Source: DASSCW01 sp036556695
GTDB taxonomy: Bacteria; Chloroflexota; Limnocylindria; QHBO01
Length of the DNA: 64,000 bases
NCBI GenBank assembly: GCA_036556695.1
Contig: DATBIY010000006.1
Coordinates: forward strand, 1 to 64,000
Reading direction: 5' to 3'
In this document: piece after piece, positions 33,930 to 41,568 of the stretch
Position numbering within the stretch: the stretch's first letter is position 1
How the letters are laid out: each line of letters starts with the position of its first letter
Position numbers and translations under genes: made by a program
The notes under the pieces: generated by a model
The model's input: the letters and a program-made list of their open reading frames with translations, nothing else
The model's database searches: none
What the model was told of the DNA's origin: nothing

Positions 33930-35129
33930 TCAGGCGGTCTTGCGCTCAGGGTTGAAGAACGGCAGCCGCGCGACGTGCGCCGCCACCTGCTGGTAATGGT
34001 GGTCCACCGTGAACTCCAGGAAGACGCGGCTGCCGGGCTTCGCCAGGTCGGGACGCACGCGAGCGAGGGCGATGTGCCGCTGCAGGATCGGCGAATACAT
34101 GATGCTCGTCGCATAGCCGACGCGGGACCGATCGGCGTCGTAGACCATCCAGTCCTCGTGCACCGGCCGGTGGTCCTTGGGCGGGATGAGGCCTGCGGCG
34201 GTGTACACCCGCTCGTAATCCTGCCAGTCGACCACCAGACCCACCATGCGCCAGCGGCTCGTCTTCTCGGCGCGTTCGCCCAACAGCGCCTTGCGGCCGA
34301 TGAACGGCCGGTCGTCCTCCTCCAGCCCCTTGAACATCCACGCCCAGCCCAGCTCCAGGGGCGTCGAGCGATGCGCGTCGTTGAAGGCGAAGCGGCTGGA
34401 GTCGAAGTCGGCGCCCAGCAGCAGCAGGCCGGCCTCGATGCGCAGCATGTACAGCGCCCCCATGCCGTAGGCCAGCACGCCGAAGCCCTCGGCCGCATCC
34501 CAGATGGCGTCCCACACGGCGAGCGCGTCCGGCGTGTCGACCCAGACCTCGTACCCCAGGTCGCCGGTGTATCCGGTGCGGCTGATGGTCACCTTCCTGC
34601 CGCCGATGGTTCCCGTCGTGAGGCCGAAGAACGGCAGCTCCCGGGTCTCCGGCACCAGGCGGGTCAGCAGGTCGCGCGAGCGCGGCCCCTGGATGGCCAG
34701 CGCGCCGATGTCCAGGCTCACCTCCTCGATGGATACGTCCAGTCCGCCGATGCGGTCGGCGAACCAGGCGTAGTTCGGCTCGGCCGCGGTCAGCAGGTAC
34801 TCGTCGGCCGCGCGGTGCTGGATGACGCCGTCCTCCAGCACGAAGCCGCGGTCATCCAGCCAGGTGGTGTAGTGGGCGTGGCCAGGCGGACATGTGCGGA
34901 TGTCGCGGGCCAGCATGCCGGACAGGAAGCGCTCCGCGTCGCGGCCGGTGATCCGGTACTTGTACAGCGGGGAGGTGTCGAAGATGCCAGCGCTGTTGCG
35001 CACCGCGAAGTACTCGAACTTGTCCGACGACTGGTAGCGGGTCACCACCAGGTGGCCCGACCAGTGCTGCCACAGGCCGGTCTGGTTGAGCGCGCTCGTC
35101 CGCTCGTGGAACGGCGTCGTCCGGATCAT
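33930..35129 (-). CDS. GcvT-family folate-dependent aminomethyltransferase/demethylase
   Basis: 399-aa protein of the GcvT/DmdA/sarcosine-oxidase fold. The folate-binding core is seen in FDTSPLYKYRITGRDAERFL, IQGPRSRDLL, ISRTGYTGDLGYEVWV and YGMGALYMLRIEAGLLLLG, and the C-terminal barrel has GYATSIMYSPILQRHIALA. Other glycine-cleavage genes (P, H proteins) are absent here, so it probably demethylates another substrate to tetrahydrofolate together with the adjacent FAD oxidoreductase. A TATGCT hexamer (35143-35138, minus) lies eight bases before the ATG. Confidence 0.87.
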   Translation of the reverse strand: MIRTTPFHERTSALNQTGLWQHWSGHLVVTRYQSSDKFEYFAVRNSAGIFDTSPLYKYRITGRDAERFLSGMLARDIRTCPPGHAHYTTWLDDRGFVLEDGVIQHRAADEYLLTAAEPNYAWFADRIGGLDVSIEEVSLDIGALAIQGPRSRDLLTRLVPETRELPFFGLTTGTIGGRKVTISRTGYTGDLGYEVWVDTPDALAVWDAIWDAAEGFGVLAYGMGALYMLRIEAGLLLLGADFDSSRFAFNDAHRSTPLELGWAWMFKGLEEDDRPFIGRKALLGERAEKTSRWRMVGLVVDWQDYERVYTAAGLIPPKDHRPVHEDWMVYDADRSRVGYATSIMYSPILQRHIALARVRPDLAKPGSRVFLEFTVDHHYQQVAAHVARLPFFNPERKTA

Positions 35130-35154
35130 GCGGCGCGAGCATAGCGGTCCCGCG

Positions 35155-35952
35155 TCAGGAGAATAGGAAGCGCCAGCTCCCCAGCGCCAGGCTGATCCCC
35201 ACCGCCAGCAGTGCCAGCGCCACGGCGCCCGCCAAGAGGAGCCAGTCGGCCTGGCGCACCCCCTCCTCGCGCGCTGAGCTGCGGCATTGGCGGGCGCCGA
35301 AGCCGCGCGCCTCCATGGCGGTGGCCAGCCTCGTCCCGCGCCGCACCGAGCCGATGAGCAGCGCCACCAGCTTCCCGAAGAAGACGCGCACCGTGCCCAG
35401 CATGCCCTGCCCGCTCGCGCCGCGAGCGCGCCGCGCCAGCGACAGGATCTGCCAGTCGAGCGCCAGGATCGGCATCAGCCGCGCGGCGGCCAGCGCGCCC
35501 ACCGCGAAGCGCGGCGAGAGGCGCAGCTGCTGCACCAGCGAGTCGGCCAGGCGGGTGGGGTCGGTGGTGACCATGGCCAGCACGCCGGAGAAGGCGATTC
35601 CGGCCAGCCGCAGCCCCAGCCCGGCGGCCGATGCCAGCGCCTCCGCGCTGACGTTCACGACGCCGATGCTGACCTGCGGCCCGCCCTGGGGCGCGCCGAA
35701 GATCACGTTCAGCACGCCCACCGACAGGGCGGTGAGCAGGATGGGCCAGGTGCGCCCGGCCAGCGTCCGCGGCGAGAGGCCGGACATGGCCACCGCCGCC
35801 AGCAGGCCCACGAGCACGACGCCGGCTGTCACCAGGTCGACCGAGACGAACAGCGCGAGCATCAGGACCGTCGCAGCGGCCAGCTTGATGGCTGGGTTGG
35901 CTGCCGCCAGGAAGGCGCGCGGGTCGGGGCGCAGCGGCGTGAACAGCCTCAT
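35155..35952 (-). CDS. ykoC: ECF transporter transmembrane (T) component, YkoC-like
   Basis: 265-aa EcfT protein with about five to six membrane helices. The two cytoplasmic coupling motifs are present as LARRARGAS (near residue 170) and TAMEARGFGAR (near 215), the Ala-Arg-Gly signatures that contact the ATPase. It joins the S component YkoE and the ATPase YkoD to import a thiamine precursor. Its ATG overlaps the ATPase stop (ATGA), and it is the last gene of the TPP-riboswitch operon. Confidence 0.9.
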   Translation of the reverse strand: MRLFTPLRPDPRAFLAAANPAIKLAAATVLMLALFVSVDLVTAGVVLVGLLAAVAMSGLSPRTLAGRTWPILLTALSVGVLNVIFGAPQGGPQVSIGVVNVSAEALASAAGLGLRLAGIAFSGVLAMVTTDPTRLADSLVQQLRLSPRFAVGALAAARLMPILALDWQILSLARRARGASGQGMLGTVRVFFGKLVALLIGSVRRGTRLATAMEARGFGARQCRSSAREEGVRQADWLLLAGAVALALLAVGISLALGSWRFLFS

Positions 35953-37430
35953 GGCGCGCTTCCGGTCGCACGGCTGAGACGGAGGGTGCGATCGGCCAGG
36001 ACGCCCGCGAACTCGCGGTCGTGGGTGGCGAACACGATCGCCCGTCCCTGGTCGCGCAGCGCGGCCAGCAGGTCCAGGAGCTCGATGGCCGTGCGGCGGT
36101 CCTGCCCGAAGGTCGGCTCGTCAAGGATCAGGGCTGCCGGCGCGGCGGCCAGCGCGGTCGCAACGGAGAGGCGGCGCTTCTCTCCGCCGGAGAGGGTGAA
36201 GGGGTTGGCCGCCGCGAGGTGCTTCAGGTGGAGACGCTCCAGAAGCTCCGCGGCGCGGCGCGCGGCAGCCGGTCGCTCCACTCCGGCGCGCAGTGGCCCG
36301 AGCATCAGCTCGTCCTCGACCCTGCCGGTCAGGAACTGGTGCTCCGGGTCCTGGAAGACGGTGCCGATGTGGGTTGCCAGCTCGCGCGAAGGCCAGCCGG
36401 CCAGCGCGTCGTGGCCACGGCCGCGGGCCAGCGCCTCGCCGGCGACGACCGAGCCGCCGCTCGGGCGCAGCAGCCCGGCCAGCAGGAAGGCGAGGGTCGA
36501 CTTGCCGCTGCCGTTCGGGCCGGTCACGGCCAGCGCCTCGGCGGATTTGACCTGCACGTCGGTCCGCGCCAGGGCCGGCACGCCGCTCCCCGGATACCGG
36601 AACTCGACCTGGTCGGCCATGATCAGCGTCTCGGACGACGGCCGCTCCCTGCGAGGAGGAGCCGGCAGACGTCGATCGGGCACCCACACGCCGGCATCGG
36701 CCAGGACGTCTCCGTACCGCGTGAAGACGTGGGATGCCGGCCCATCGGCCAGGATTGCGCCGTCCGCGTCGAGCGCGACAACCCTGTCGACCAGCGGCAG
36801 GGCGTCCGCCACGCGGTGCTCGACCATCACCAGGGTGAGGCCCAGCCGCTCCACCACCCCGGCCACGATCTCCCGCACCAGGGCGGCGCCATCCGGGTCG
36901 AGATTGGCGGTGGGCTCGTCCAGCAGCAGCAGGCCAGGCCGCAGCGCCATGACGCCGGCGATCGCCAGGCGTTGCTGCTCGCCACCCGACAGCGCGTCAG
37001 TCGGGTGGTCGATGGGGTAGGCGAAGCCGACGGCCGCCAGCGCGGCGTGTACCCGTGGCCAGATGGCGTCCGCGGGCAGGCAGCGGTTCTCGAGCCCGAA
37101 GGCCACGTCGTCCCCGGCGCGCGCCATGACCAGCTGGCTCTCCGGGTCCTGGAACACCAGGCCGGTCGCGTCCCGCGCCTCGCGCGGTGGGCGGCCGTCG
37201 AGCGCCAGATTGCCCTTCTCGTCGCCGCCCTGGGGATCGAGCAGGCCGGCCAGGCCGGCCAGCAGCGTCGACTTGCCCGATCCGGAGGGGCCGACCAGAA
37301 GGACGCGCTCACCCGCCTCGATGCGCAGGTCGATGTCGTGCAGCGCCCACGCACGTCGACCCGGGTGGCGCCAGCCCCAGCCCTCCGCCTGGATGCTGAC
37401 CGGCGCGGCCTCGGCCGGCGCCCCGGTCAG
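35949..37430 (-). CDS. ykoD: ECF transporter double ATPase, YkoD-like
   Basis: About 493-aa protein with two fused ABC ATPase domains. Domain 1: Walker A GPSGSGKST, Q-loop FQDPESQLV, signature LSGGEQQRL, Walker B LLLLDEPT. Domain 2: GPNGSGKST, FQDPEHQFL, LSGGEKRRL, LILDEPT. It energises the YkoEC importer. The annotated start is a CTG at 37430 because a GGAGG site sits exactly six bases upstream; there is no ATG or GTG nearby, and the only common start is a TTG at 37463, inside ykoE and without a ribosome site. Confidence 0.88.
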   Translation of the reverse strand: MTGAPAEAAPVSIQAEGWGWRHPGRRAWALHDIDLRIEAGERVLLVGPSGSGKSTLLAGLAGLLDPQGGDEKGNLALDGRPPREARDATGLVFQDPESQLVMARAGDDVAFGLENRCLPADAIWPRVHAALAAVGFAYPIDHPTDALSGGEQQRLAIAGVMALRPGLLLLDEPTANLDPDGAALVREIVAGVVERLGLTLVMVEHRVADALPLVDRVVALDADGAILADGPASHVFTRYGDVLADAGVWVPDRRLPAPPRRERPSSETLIMADQVEFRYPGSGVPALARTDVQVKSAEALAVTGPNGSGKSTLAFLLAGLLRPSGGSVVAGEALARGRGHDALAGWPSRELATHIGTVFQDPEHQFLTGRVEDELMLGPLRAGVERPAAARRAAELLERLHLKHLAAANPFTLSGGEKRRLSVATALAAAPAALILDEPTFGQDRRTAIELLDLLAALRDQGRAIVFATHDREFAGVLADRTLRLSRATGSAP

Positions 37431-37431
37431 C

Positions 37432-38016
37432 TCACACCTCCGGTTGCTCTCTCCCGGCCGCAAAGGCGTTCAGCACCCCGGCCTGCGCCAGGGCCTGCAC
37501 CAGCGCCCAGGATCCCAGGCCGGCGATGACCGCCGCGCTGACGCCCACCAGTGAGGAGTAGATGAGCTGCCAGTTCACGGCCCAGTCGGCATAGAAAAAG
37601 GCCAGGTCCAGCAGCGCGCCGGCCACGCCGGCAGCAGCACCGGCCAGGATCGCGACCGGCAGGCGCCATGAGCGGTACAGGCCGAAGGCGAACACCAGCT
37701 CGGCGGCAGCGCCCTGCGCCAGGCCGTACACCACCGTCAACAGGCCCCACGGCGCGCCGAACAGCATCGAGATGACGGCAGCCGCCGTCTCGCCGTACAG
37801 CGCCGCGCCCGGTCGCCGGACGACCAACGGCACCAGCACCGCCGGTAGCATCCAGACCCCGTAGACCGCCCCGCGGACGGGCGGGAAGATGAACTCGGTC
37901 GCGTTCCACCACAGGTTCCACAGCTGGAAGACCGCCCCGAAGGCAACGGCCAGCATCGACGCCACCACGATATCCACAACGCGCCAGCCAGACGGCTGCG
38001 CAGCCACACTCGTCAT
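37432..38016 (-). CDS. ykoE: YkoE-like substrate-binding (S) component of a thiamine-precursor ECF transporter
   Basis: 194-aa polytopic membrane protein (about six helices: VDIVVASMLAVAFGAVFQLW, GAVYGVWMLPAVLVPLVV, AILAGAAAGVAGALLDLAFF and others). Trp-rich segment LWNLWWNATEF and PWGLLTVVYGLAQG fit the YkoE family, which binds hydroxymethylpyrimidine or thiamine. The riboswitch and ThiN upstream agree with this substrate. ATG at 38016 overlaps the thiN stop. Confidence 0.87.
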   Translation of the reverse strand: MTSVAAQPSGWRVVDIVVASMLAVAFGAVFQLWNLWWNATEFIFPPVRGAVYGVWMLPAVLVPLVVRRPGAALYGETAAAVISMLFGAPWGLLTVVYGLAQGAAAELVFAFGLYRSWRLPVAILAGAAAGVAGALLDLAFFYADWAVNWQLIYSSLVGVSAAVIAGLGSWALVQALAQAGVLNAFAAGREQPEV

Positions 38017-38663
38017 GGGTGCATCTCTCCTTCCTCGAGCTGCTCCACGAGCAGCAGCATCCCCGCCTCCAGCCGTACCGAGGCCGGGGCAGACTCGACA
38101 ACGTTCGACAGGCCGCGGCTGCTGCCCATGCGCAGCAGGTCATTGCTGAGCGCATAGCGCAGGCCTGCGGTGGTGACCCCGTTCGCGTCGCCGGCCACCG
38201 GGAAGAGACTGACCAGCGTTCCCGGCGGCGCGGTGATCTCTCGGGTCTCACCGCCGCGGATGGCAGCCAGCCGGGTGGGTCCGCAGACCAGCGTCATGCC
38301 GCCGGATCCATCGGCGCACAGCAGCAGCACGTTGGCGACCTGGTGATCGATGCGGGGGCCGCCGAACGCGCCGAGCATCACCATTTCGTCGGCGCCCCTG
38401 CGCCGTGCAAAGTTCTGGGCGAGCTCCGCATCCGAGTGGTCCTTCTCCGATGGATGGCGCTCGATCTCGACGCCCGCCGCCTCGTAGCGGCGCAGCAGCG
38501 CCGGCTCCACCGAATCGAGGTCGCCGACCAGGGCGTGCGGCAGGCGACCCTGGCGTTCGATCCAGTTCGCGCCGCCGTCGACGGCGACCAGCAGGTCGGC
38601 CAGGTCCAGCCAGCGTTCGTCGCCCAGATCCGGCTCGCCGGCGGCGACCAGGACCGCCCTCAT
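38013..38663 (-). CDS. thiN: Thiamine pyrophosphokinase
   Basis: 216-aa enzyme that converts thiamine and ATP to thiamine diphosphate. Family motifs: LLVAVDGGANWIER, LVGDLDSVEP and EKDHSDAELA (nucleotide and metal binding), then GAFGGPRIDHQVANVLLL and the C-terminal thiamine-binding SNDLLRMGSSRGLSN. I start at the ATG at 38663, preceded by AAGGGAG nine bases upstream; a further ATG at 38699 lacks a ribosome site. It is the first gene after the TPP riboswitch. Confidence 0.93.
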   Translation of the reverse strand: MRAVLVAAGEPDLGDERWLDLADLLVAVDGGANWIERQGRLPHALVGDLDSVEPALLRRYEAAGVEIERHPSEKDHSDAELAQNFARRRGADEMVMLGAFGGPRIDHQVANVLLLCADGSGGMTLVCGPTRLAAIRGGETREITAPPGTLVSLFPVAGDANGVTTAGLRYALSNDLLRMGSSRGLSNVVESAPASVRLEAGMLLLVEQLEEGEMHP

Positions 38664-38718
38664 CAATCGCCGCTCCCTTCTCCCGCGGGCTGGTGGCATC
38701 TGCCGCCGAAGACGACGA

Positions 38719-38743
38719 ATGGCGCGCCTCGCGGGCGCGCCAT
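38719..38743 (-). terminator. Hairpin in the expression platform of the TPP riboswitch
   Basis: A perfect 10-bp stem (ATGGCGCGCC / GGCGCGCCAT, 5-base loop) lies between the aptamer and thiN. On the minus strand it is followed only by TTCGTCGTCTTC, a poor U-tract, so control could be by weak termination or by Rho. Confidence 0.55.
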
Positions 38744-38758
38744 GCAGCGATTCAAACC

Positions 38759-38840
38759 GACTCCCTTCGCTGGCATGACCCAGATCAGGTTCGAGGGTCT
38801 GCGGCTCACCGCACTCTCAGCGCACCCGGCGCTCCCCTGT
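38759..38840 (-). promoter_or_regulatory. TPP riboswitch (THI element) aptamer
   Basis: The minus strand carries the conserved THI-box series in order: GGGGAGC, GCTGAGAGTGCGG, GACCCTCGAACCTGATCTGG and ATGCCAGCGAAGGGA. These are the pyrimidine-sensing CTGAGA loop and the pyrophosphate-sensing helices. High TPP should reduce expression of thiN-ykoEDC downstream. Confidence 0.95.
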
Positions 38841-38860
38841 CGCTCTTCGGTTGTCCATCG

Positions 38861-38890
38861 AGCCTACCACCTGCCGCTGCGGGCCGCCAA
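38861..38890 (-). promoter_or_regulatory. Predicted promoter of the thiamine operon
   Basis: Minus-strand TTGGCG (38890-38885) and TAGGCT (38866-38861) with an 18-base spacer sit about 20 bases before the aptamer and directly after the stop of the upstream lipoprotein gene. Confidence 0.5.
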
Positions 38891-38897
38891 TCGGAAA

Positions 38898-39356
38898 TCA
38901 GGGGTGGGGAAGCCGCAGCTCCACGAGCGTGCCATGTCCCTCGGCATACATGTCCATCTGCAGCCGCTCGCCCTCCGGCGGACCGAATCGGAAGATGGCC
39001 ACCCCGCCTCCGGGCCCTGCCAGGTCGACCTGGAAGCCGGCGGCGGGCAGCTCGTCCTCGTAGAAGGCGTACACCTCCGCCCCGTCGGCGTCGGTCCGCC
39101 ACGCTGCGATCACGCTCGGATCGTCGGAGGTGACGGGCTGCATGCCGTCCATCAGCGGAAACCCGTCGGGAACCGGTGGCAGCTCGATCTGGGTGCTTGA
39201 GGCCGATGCGGTGGCGGCGCTCCCGCTGGGCGGCACCGTCGATGACGCAAGGCCGCTCGGCGTTCCACCGGCCGACCCATCGGCGCTGCTGGTGGCGACG
39301 CCGCACCCACAGAGGATTGCCAGCAGCAGCAATCCGGTGCGCCGAGAACCTGCCAT
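38898..39356 (-). CDS. Small lipoprotein of unknown function
   Basis: 152-aa predicted lipoprotein. Signal peptide with lipobox LLLAILCGC (lipid cysteine about residue 16-18), a Ser/Gly/Thr-rich linker (about 20-55), then a compact domain of about 95 residues (VPDGFPLMDGMQPV, VYAFYEDELPAAGFQVDL, IFRFGPPEGERLQMDMY). The domain resembles the many small extracytoplasmic lipoproteins that share the D/E-LPAAGF segment, but I cannot assign a function. It ends just upstream of the thiamine operon promoter. Confidence 0.8.
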   Translation of the reverse strand: MAGSRRTGLLLLAILCGCGVATSSADGSAGGTPSGLASSTVPPSGSAATASASSTQIELPPVPDGFPLMDGMQPVTSDDPSVIAAWRTDADGAEVYAFYEDELPAAGFQVDLAGPGGGVAIFRFGPPEGERLQMDMYAEGHGTLVELRLPHP

Positions 39357-39377
39357 GTGAACCTCCCTAAGACGAAA

Positions 39378-39410
39378 CCGGCTGGCCTCGCGTCTGCGAC
39401 GGCCAGCCGG
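39378..39410 (-). terminator. Rho-independent terminator after the M23 peptidase gene
   Basis: A 10-bp stem (CCGGCTGGCC / GGCCAGCCGG), extendable by an inner TCGC/GCGA pair, lies ten bases after the peptidase stop and is followed on the minus strand by TTTCGTCTT. Confidence 0.65.
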
Positions 39411-39419
39411 CGTTGCTCG

Positions 39420-40427
39420 TTACTCGTTCAGGTTGGAGACGATGATCGGTACGTAGAACCCTCCCAGTGCGTCGTGGTCGAACCACCTCACGTTCTGCGC
39501 GGCCAGGTTGAATGTCTCGCGATAGCTGCCAGGGGGCGGGCCGCCGCGAATGCCGAAGGTGAATCGCCCGATGGCGTTCGGCGCGGTGGTGGCATCGACC
39601 CGGGTGGCGATCCAGGCATTCGTCCAGTCGGACGCTTCGAACGGGCTGTCGTGGCTGGCCGGATCCCAGGTGCCGAGGATCACGCGGCCAGCGGTCGACG
39701 TCCGCCAGGTGCGCCCGCCGGTGTTCCGGAACTCGACCCAGTGGCTGATCGTCCGGCTGCGCCGCACGACCTGGGTGCCGGCGTTGCTCTCCCGGACGTA
39801 CTCGGCCAGGAACGGCACGCGTCCCGGCCAGGTGGTCCACAGGCGGCGGTACATGGGGTCGATCTGCACGAAGTCCTCGCCGGCGACCAGCATCTCGAGG
39901 TGCAGGTGCGGGCCAAAGCAGTAGCCGCTGCATCCGGACTCGCCGACCTTCTCACCGGCAGCCACCTGGTCTCCACGCTTGACCGTCAGCCCGCCATCCG
40001 CACGGCTGGCGAGGTGGTAGTAGAGCGTGTCGCGGTCGTCGTCATGCGCCACTCGCACGAAGTTTCCGAAGTCGCCGTACTGCTGCGTGCCGTAGCCGCC
40101 CTCGGTGTCGATCACCTCCCCGTCGAGCGACGCAGCGATCGGCGTATGCACCGGCATCGGGTAGTCGAGGCCGGTGTGGTTGTCGTACACACGCCCCGCA
40201 TGCGGGACCGTGTCGAACCAGGTCTTTCCGGTGTAATCGAGCTGGAAGCCGATGCGCGGGTCGCGGTCGACGCCGTACAGCAGGCTGAACTCGGGGTTGT
40301 AGTACGGCAGGGTGTAGTCGTCCGCGGCCAGCGCCCGCGGCGCTGCCATCAGCGCCAACGCGGCGAATGTCAGCAGCGAGCCGAGTGCCAGCGGCATACG
40401 CGGCAGGTGGATGAGTCCAGTGCTCAT
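39420..40427 (-). CDS. Secreted M23 (LytM) peptidase with C-terminal Ig-like domain
   Basis: 335-aa exported protein with a signal peptide (LALGSLLTFAALALMAAPRALA). Residues about 70-200 form a LytM zinc endopeptidase: HTGLDYPMP (HxxxD), YYHLAS, and GPHLHLEML (HxH). It would cut or bind peptidoglycan cross-bridges. Residues about 225-335 look like an NBR1-type Ig domain (SHWVEFRNTGGRTWR, GSYRETFNLAAQ), often used for wall or surface attachment in this kind of protein. ATG at 40427 overlaps the upstream stop (ATGA); a GTG three codons earlier exists. Confidence 0.87.
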   Translation of the reverse strand: MSTGLIHLPRMPLALGSLLTFAALALMAAPRALAADDYTLPYYNPEFSLLYGVDRDPRIGFQLDYTGKTWFDTVPHAGRVYDNHTGLDYPMPVHTPIAASLDGEVIDTEGGYGTQQYGDFGNFVRVAHDDDRDTLYYHLASRADGGLTVKRGDQVAAGEKVGESGCSGYCFGPHLHLEMLVAGEDFVQIDPMYRRLWTTWPGRVPFLAEYVRESNAGTQVVRRSRTISHWVEFRNTGGRTWRTSTAGRVILGTWDPASHDSPFEASDWTNAWIATRVDATTAPNAIGRFTFGIRGGPPPGSYRETFNLAAQNVRWFDHDALGGFYVPIIVSNLNE

Positions 40428-41416
40428 GGTCCGCACTCCGCGACGCAGCCGGCGAACGCCGCCTGCCCGGTGAGCCGCGCCACGGGCCGGCCATCAGCCG
40501 CGAACAAGGCAGCGCCAGTCGGCAGCTCGACCAGCACGCTGCCGCCATCGGGGGCGACCTGCGGACGCGCGCCGTTTCCCAGGGAGCGCGTCACGACGCC
40601 ACCGAGGACACGCACGAACACCAGTCCTGCGCGCTCGAAGGCGGCAACCCGCGCGTCGGCCGAGACGCTGGCGTGCACGGCGTCCTGGCCCAGGTCGGCC
40701 AGCAGCGTCGCGCGGCCGGCGTGCAGCCGCAGCAGCACGTTCCCCGACCGGCGGTGCGCGGCGACCACCAGGTCACCGTCGGCCAGGCGCTGGATGCCGT
40801 ACACCAACGGCTCTTCGCTGAGCGGTGTGGCGCTCGTGCCGTCGGCCGACACCCGGACCAGGCGGGAGGCGATGGGCGCCTCGACCGAAGAGACCCGCAG
40901 CGCCAGGACCGACCCATCTGGCTCGACCACCGCCTGGCCGGCGAATGGACCGATGGCGCCCATCTGCGTGGCGCCGTCGCCGGCCACGCGCCACAGGCTG
41001 CCCGATCCGTCGATGACCGCCAGCCACGAGCCGTCCGGCGCGAACGCCGCGGAGATGATCCCGGGCAGCTCCACCCGCTGCTCGCCGTCGGTTGTGCCGA
41101 CGGCCAGGACGGTTGCCTCCGGACCAATCTGGCCGGCCATGGCTGCACTGCGCCCATTGGCGGAGATGGCCAGCAGACGGGGTGCTGCGCCCTGTGCGTC
41201 GCTTGCGCGGGCGTTGATGCGCACCTCGGCCAGTCCGGCGGCCAAATCGCCGCGGTCCACGATGGAGAAGGAAGGGCCGGGCGACGCGGCCGGCTCGCCC
41301 AGGGCATTGCCGACCGTCAGCCCACCCACGACGAGGCCGAGCACGGCCACCGCCGAGATGCGGAGCAGCGACAGCCCGCCGGCCAGCGGGCGCCGCGGTA
41401 GAGAGCGGGGGATCAC
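40424..41416 (-). CDS. Membrane-anchored beta-propeller-like protein
   Basis: 330-aa protein with an N-terminal membrane helix (ISAVAVLGLVVGGLTVGNAL) and an extracytoplasmic region built from repeated beta units such as AAFAPDGSWLAVIDGSGSLW and PQVAPDGGSVLVELPTGAAL, resembling WD40/TolB-like propellers. A C-terminal CVAECGP gives two cysteines. I start at a GTG at 41416 because a strong GGAGG lies six bases upstream; a TTG at 41530 would add 38 polar residues. Coupled to the M23 peptidase by four-base overlap, so a wall-associated role is plausible. Confidence 0.75.
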   Translation of the reverse strand: MIPRSLPRRPLAGGLSLLRISAVAVLGLVVGGLTVGNALGEPAASPGPSFSIVDRGDLAAGLAEVRINARASDAQGAAPRLLAISANGRSAAMAGQIGPEATVLAVGTTDGEQRVELPGIISAAFAPDGSWLAVIDGSGSLWRVAGDGATQMGAIGPFAGQAVVEPDGSVLALRVSSVEAPIASRLVRVSADGTSATPLSEEPLVYGIQRLADGDLVVAAHRRSGNVLLRLHAGRATLLADLGQDAVHASVSADARVAAFERAGLVFVRVLGGVVTRSLGNGARPQVAPDGGSVLVELPTGAALFAADGRPVARLTGQAAFAGCVAECGP

Positions 41417-41545
41417 GGAAGACCTCCGTTGCAGATTGCCCGGAACGAACGAGTGCAGGCGATCCGTGACGGCGGCAGGTTCCTCCCAGTGGCGCGATGG
41501 TTCGGCGAAGGGAGCCCACCCTAGCGACAACCGCTTACCGCGCGC

Positions 41546-41560
41546 TTATCGCGGGATAAT
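41546..41560 (+). promoter_or_regulatory. -10 element overlapped by a palindrome
   Basis: TTATC-GCGG-GATAA is a perfect palindrome, and its right half forms the GATAAT -10 hexamer (41555-41560). The start codon of the next gene is eight bases downstream, so the transcript should be leaderless and the palindrome could act as operator. Confidence 0.5.
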
Positions 41561-41568
41561 CCCCGGCC

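Noticed and set aside
33186..35144. 652-aa open frame on the plus strand
   Set aside because: Lies across the GcvT-like and FAD oxidoreductase genes on the other strand; no recognisable fold.
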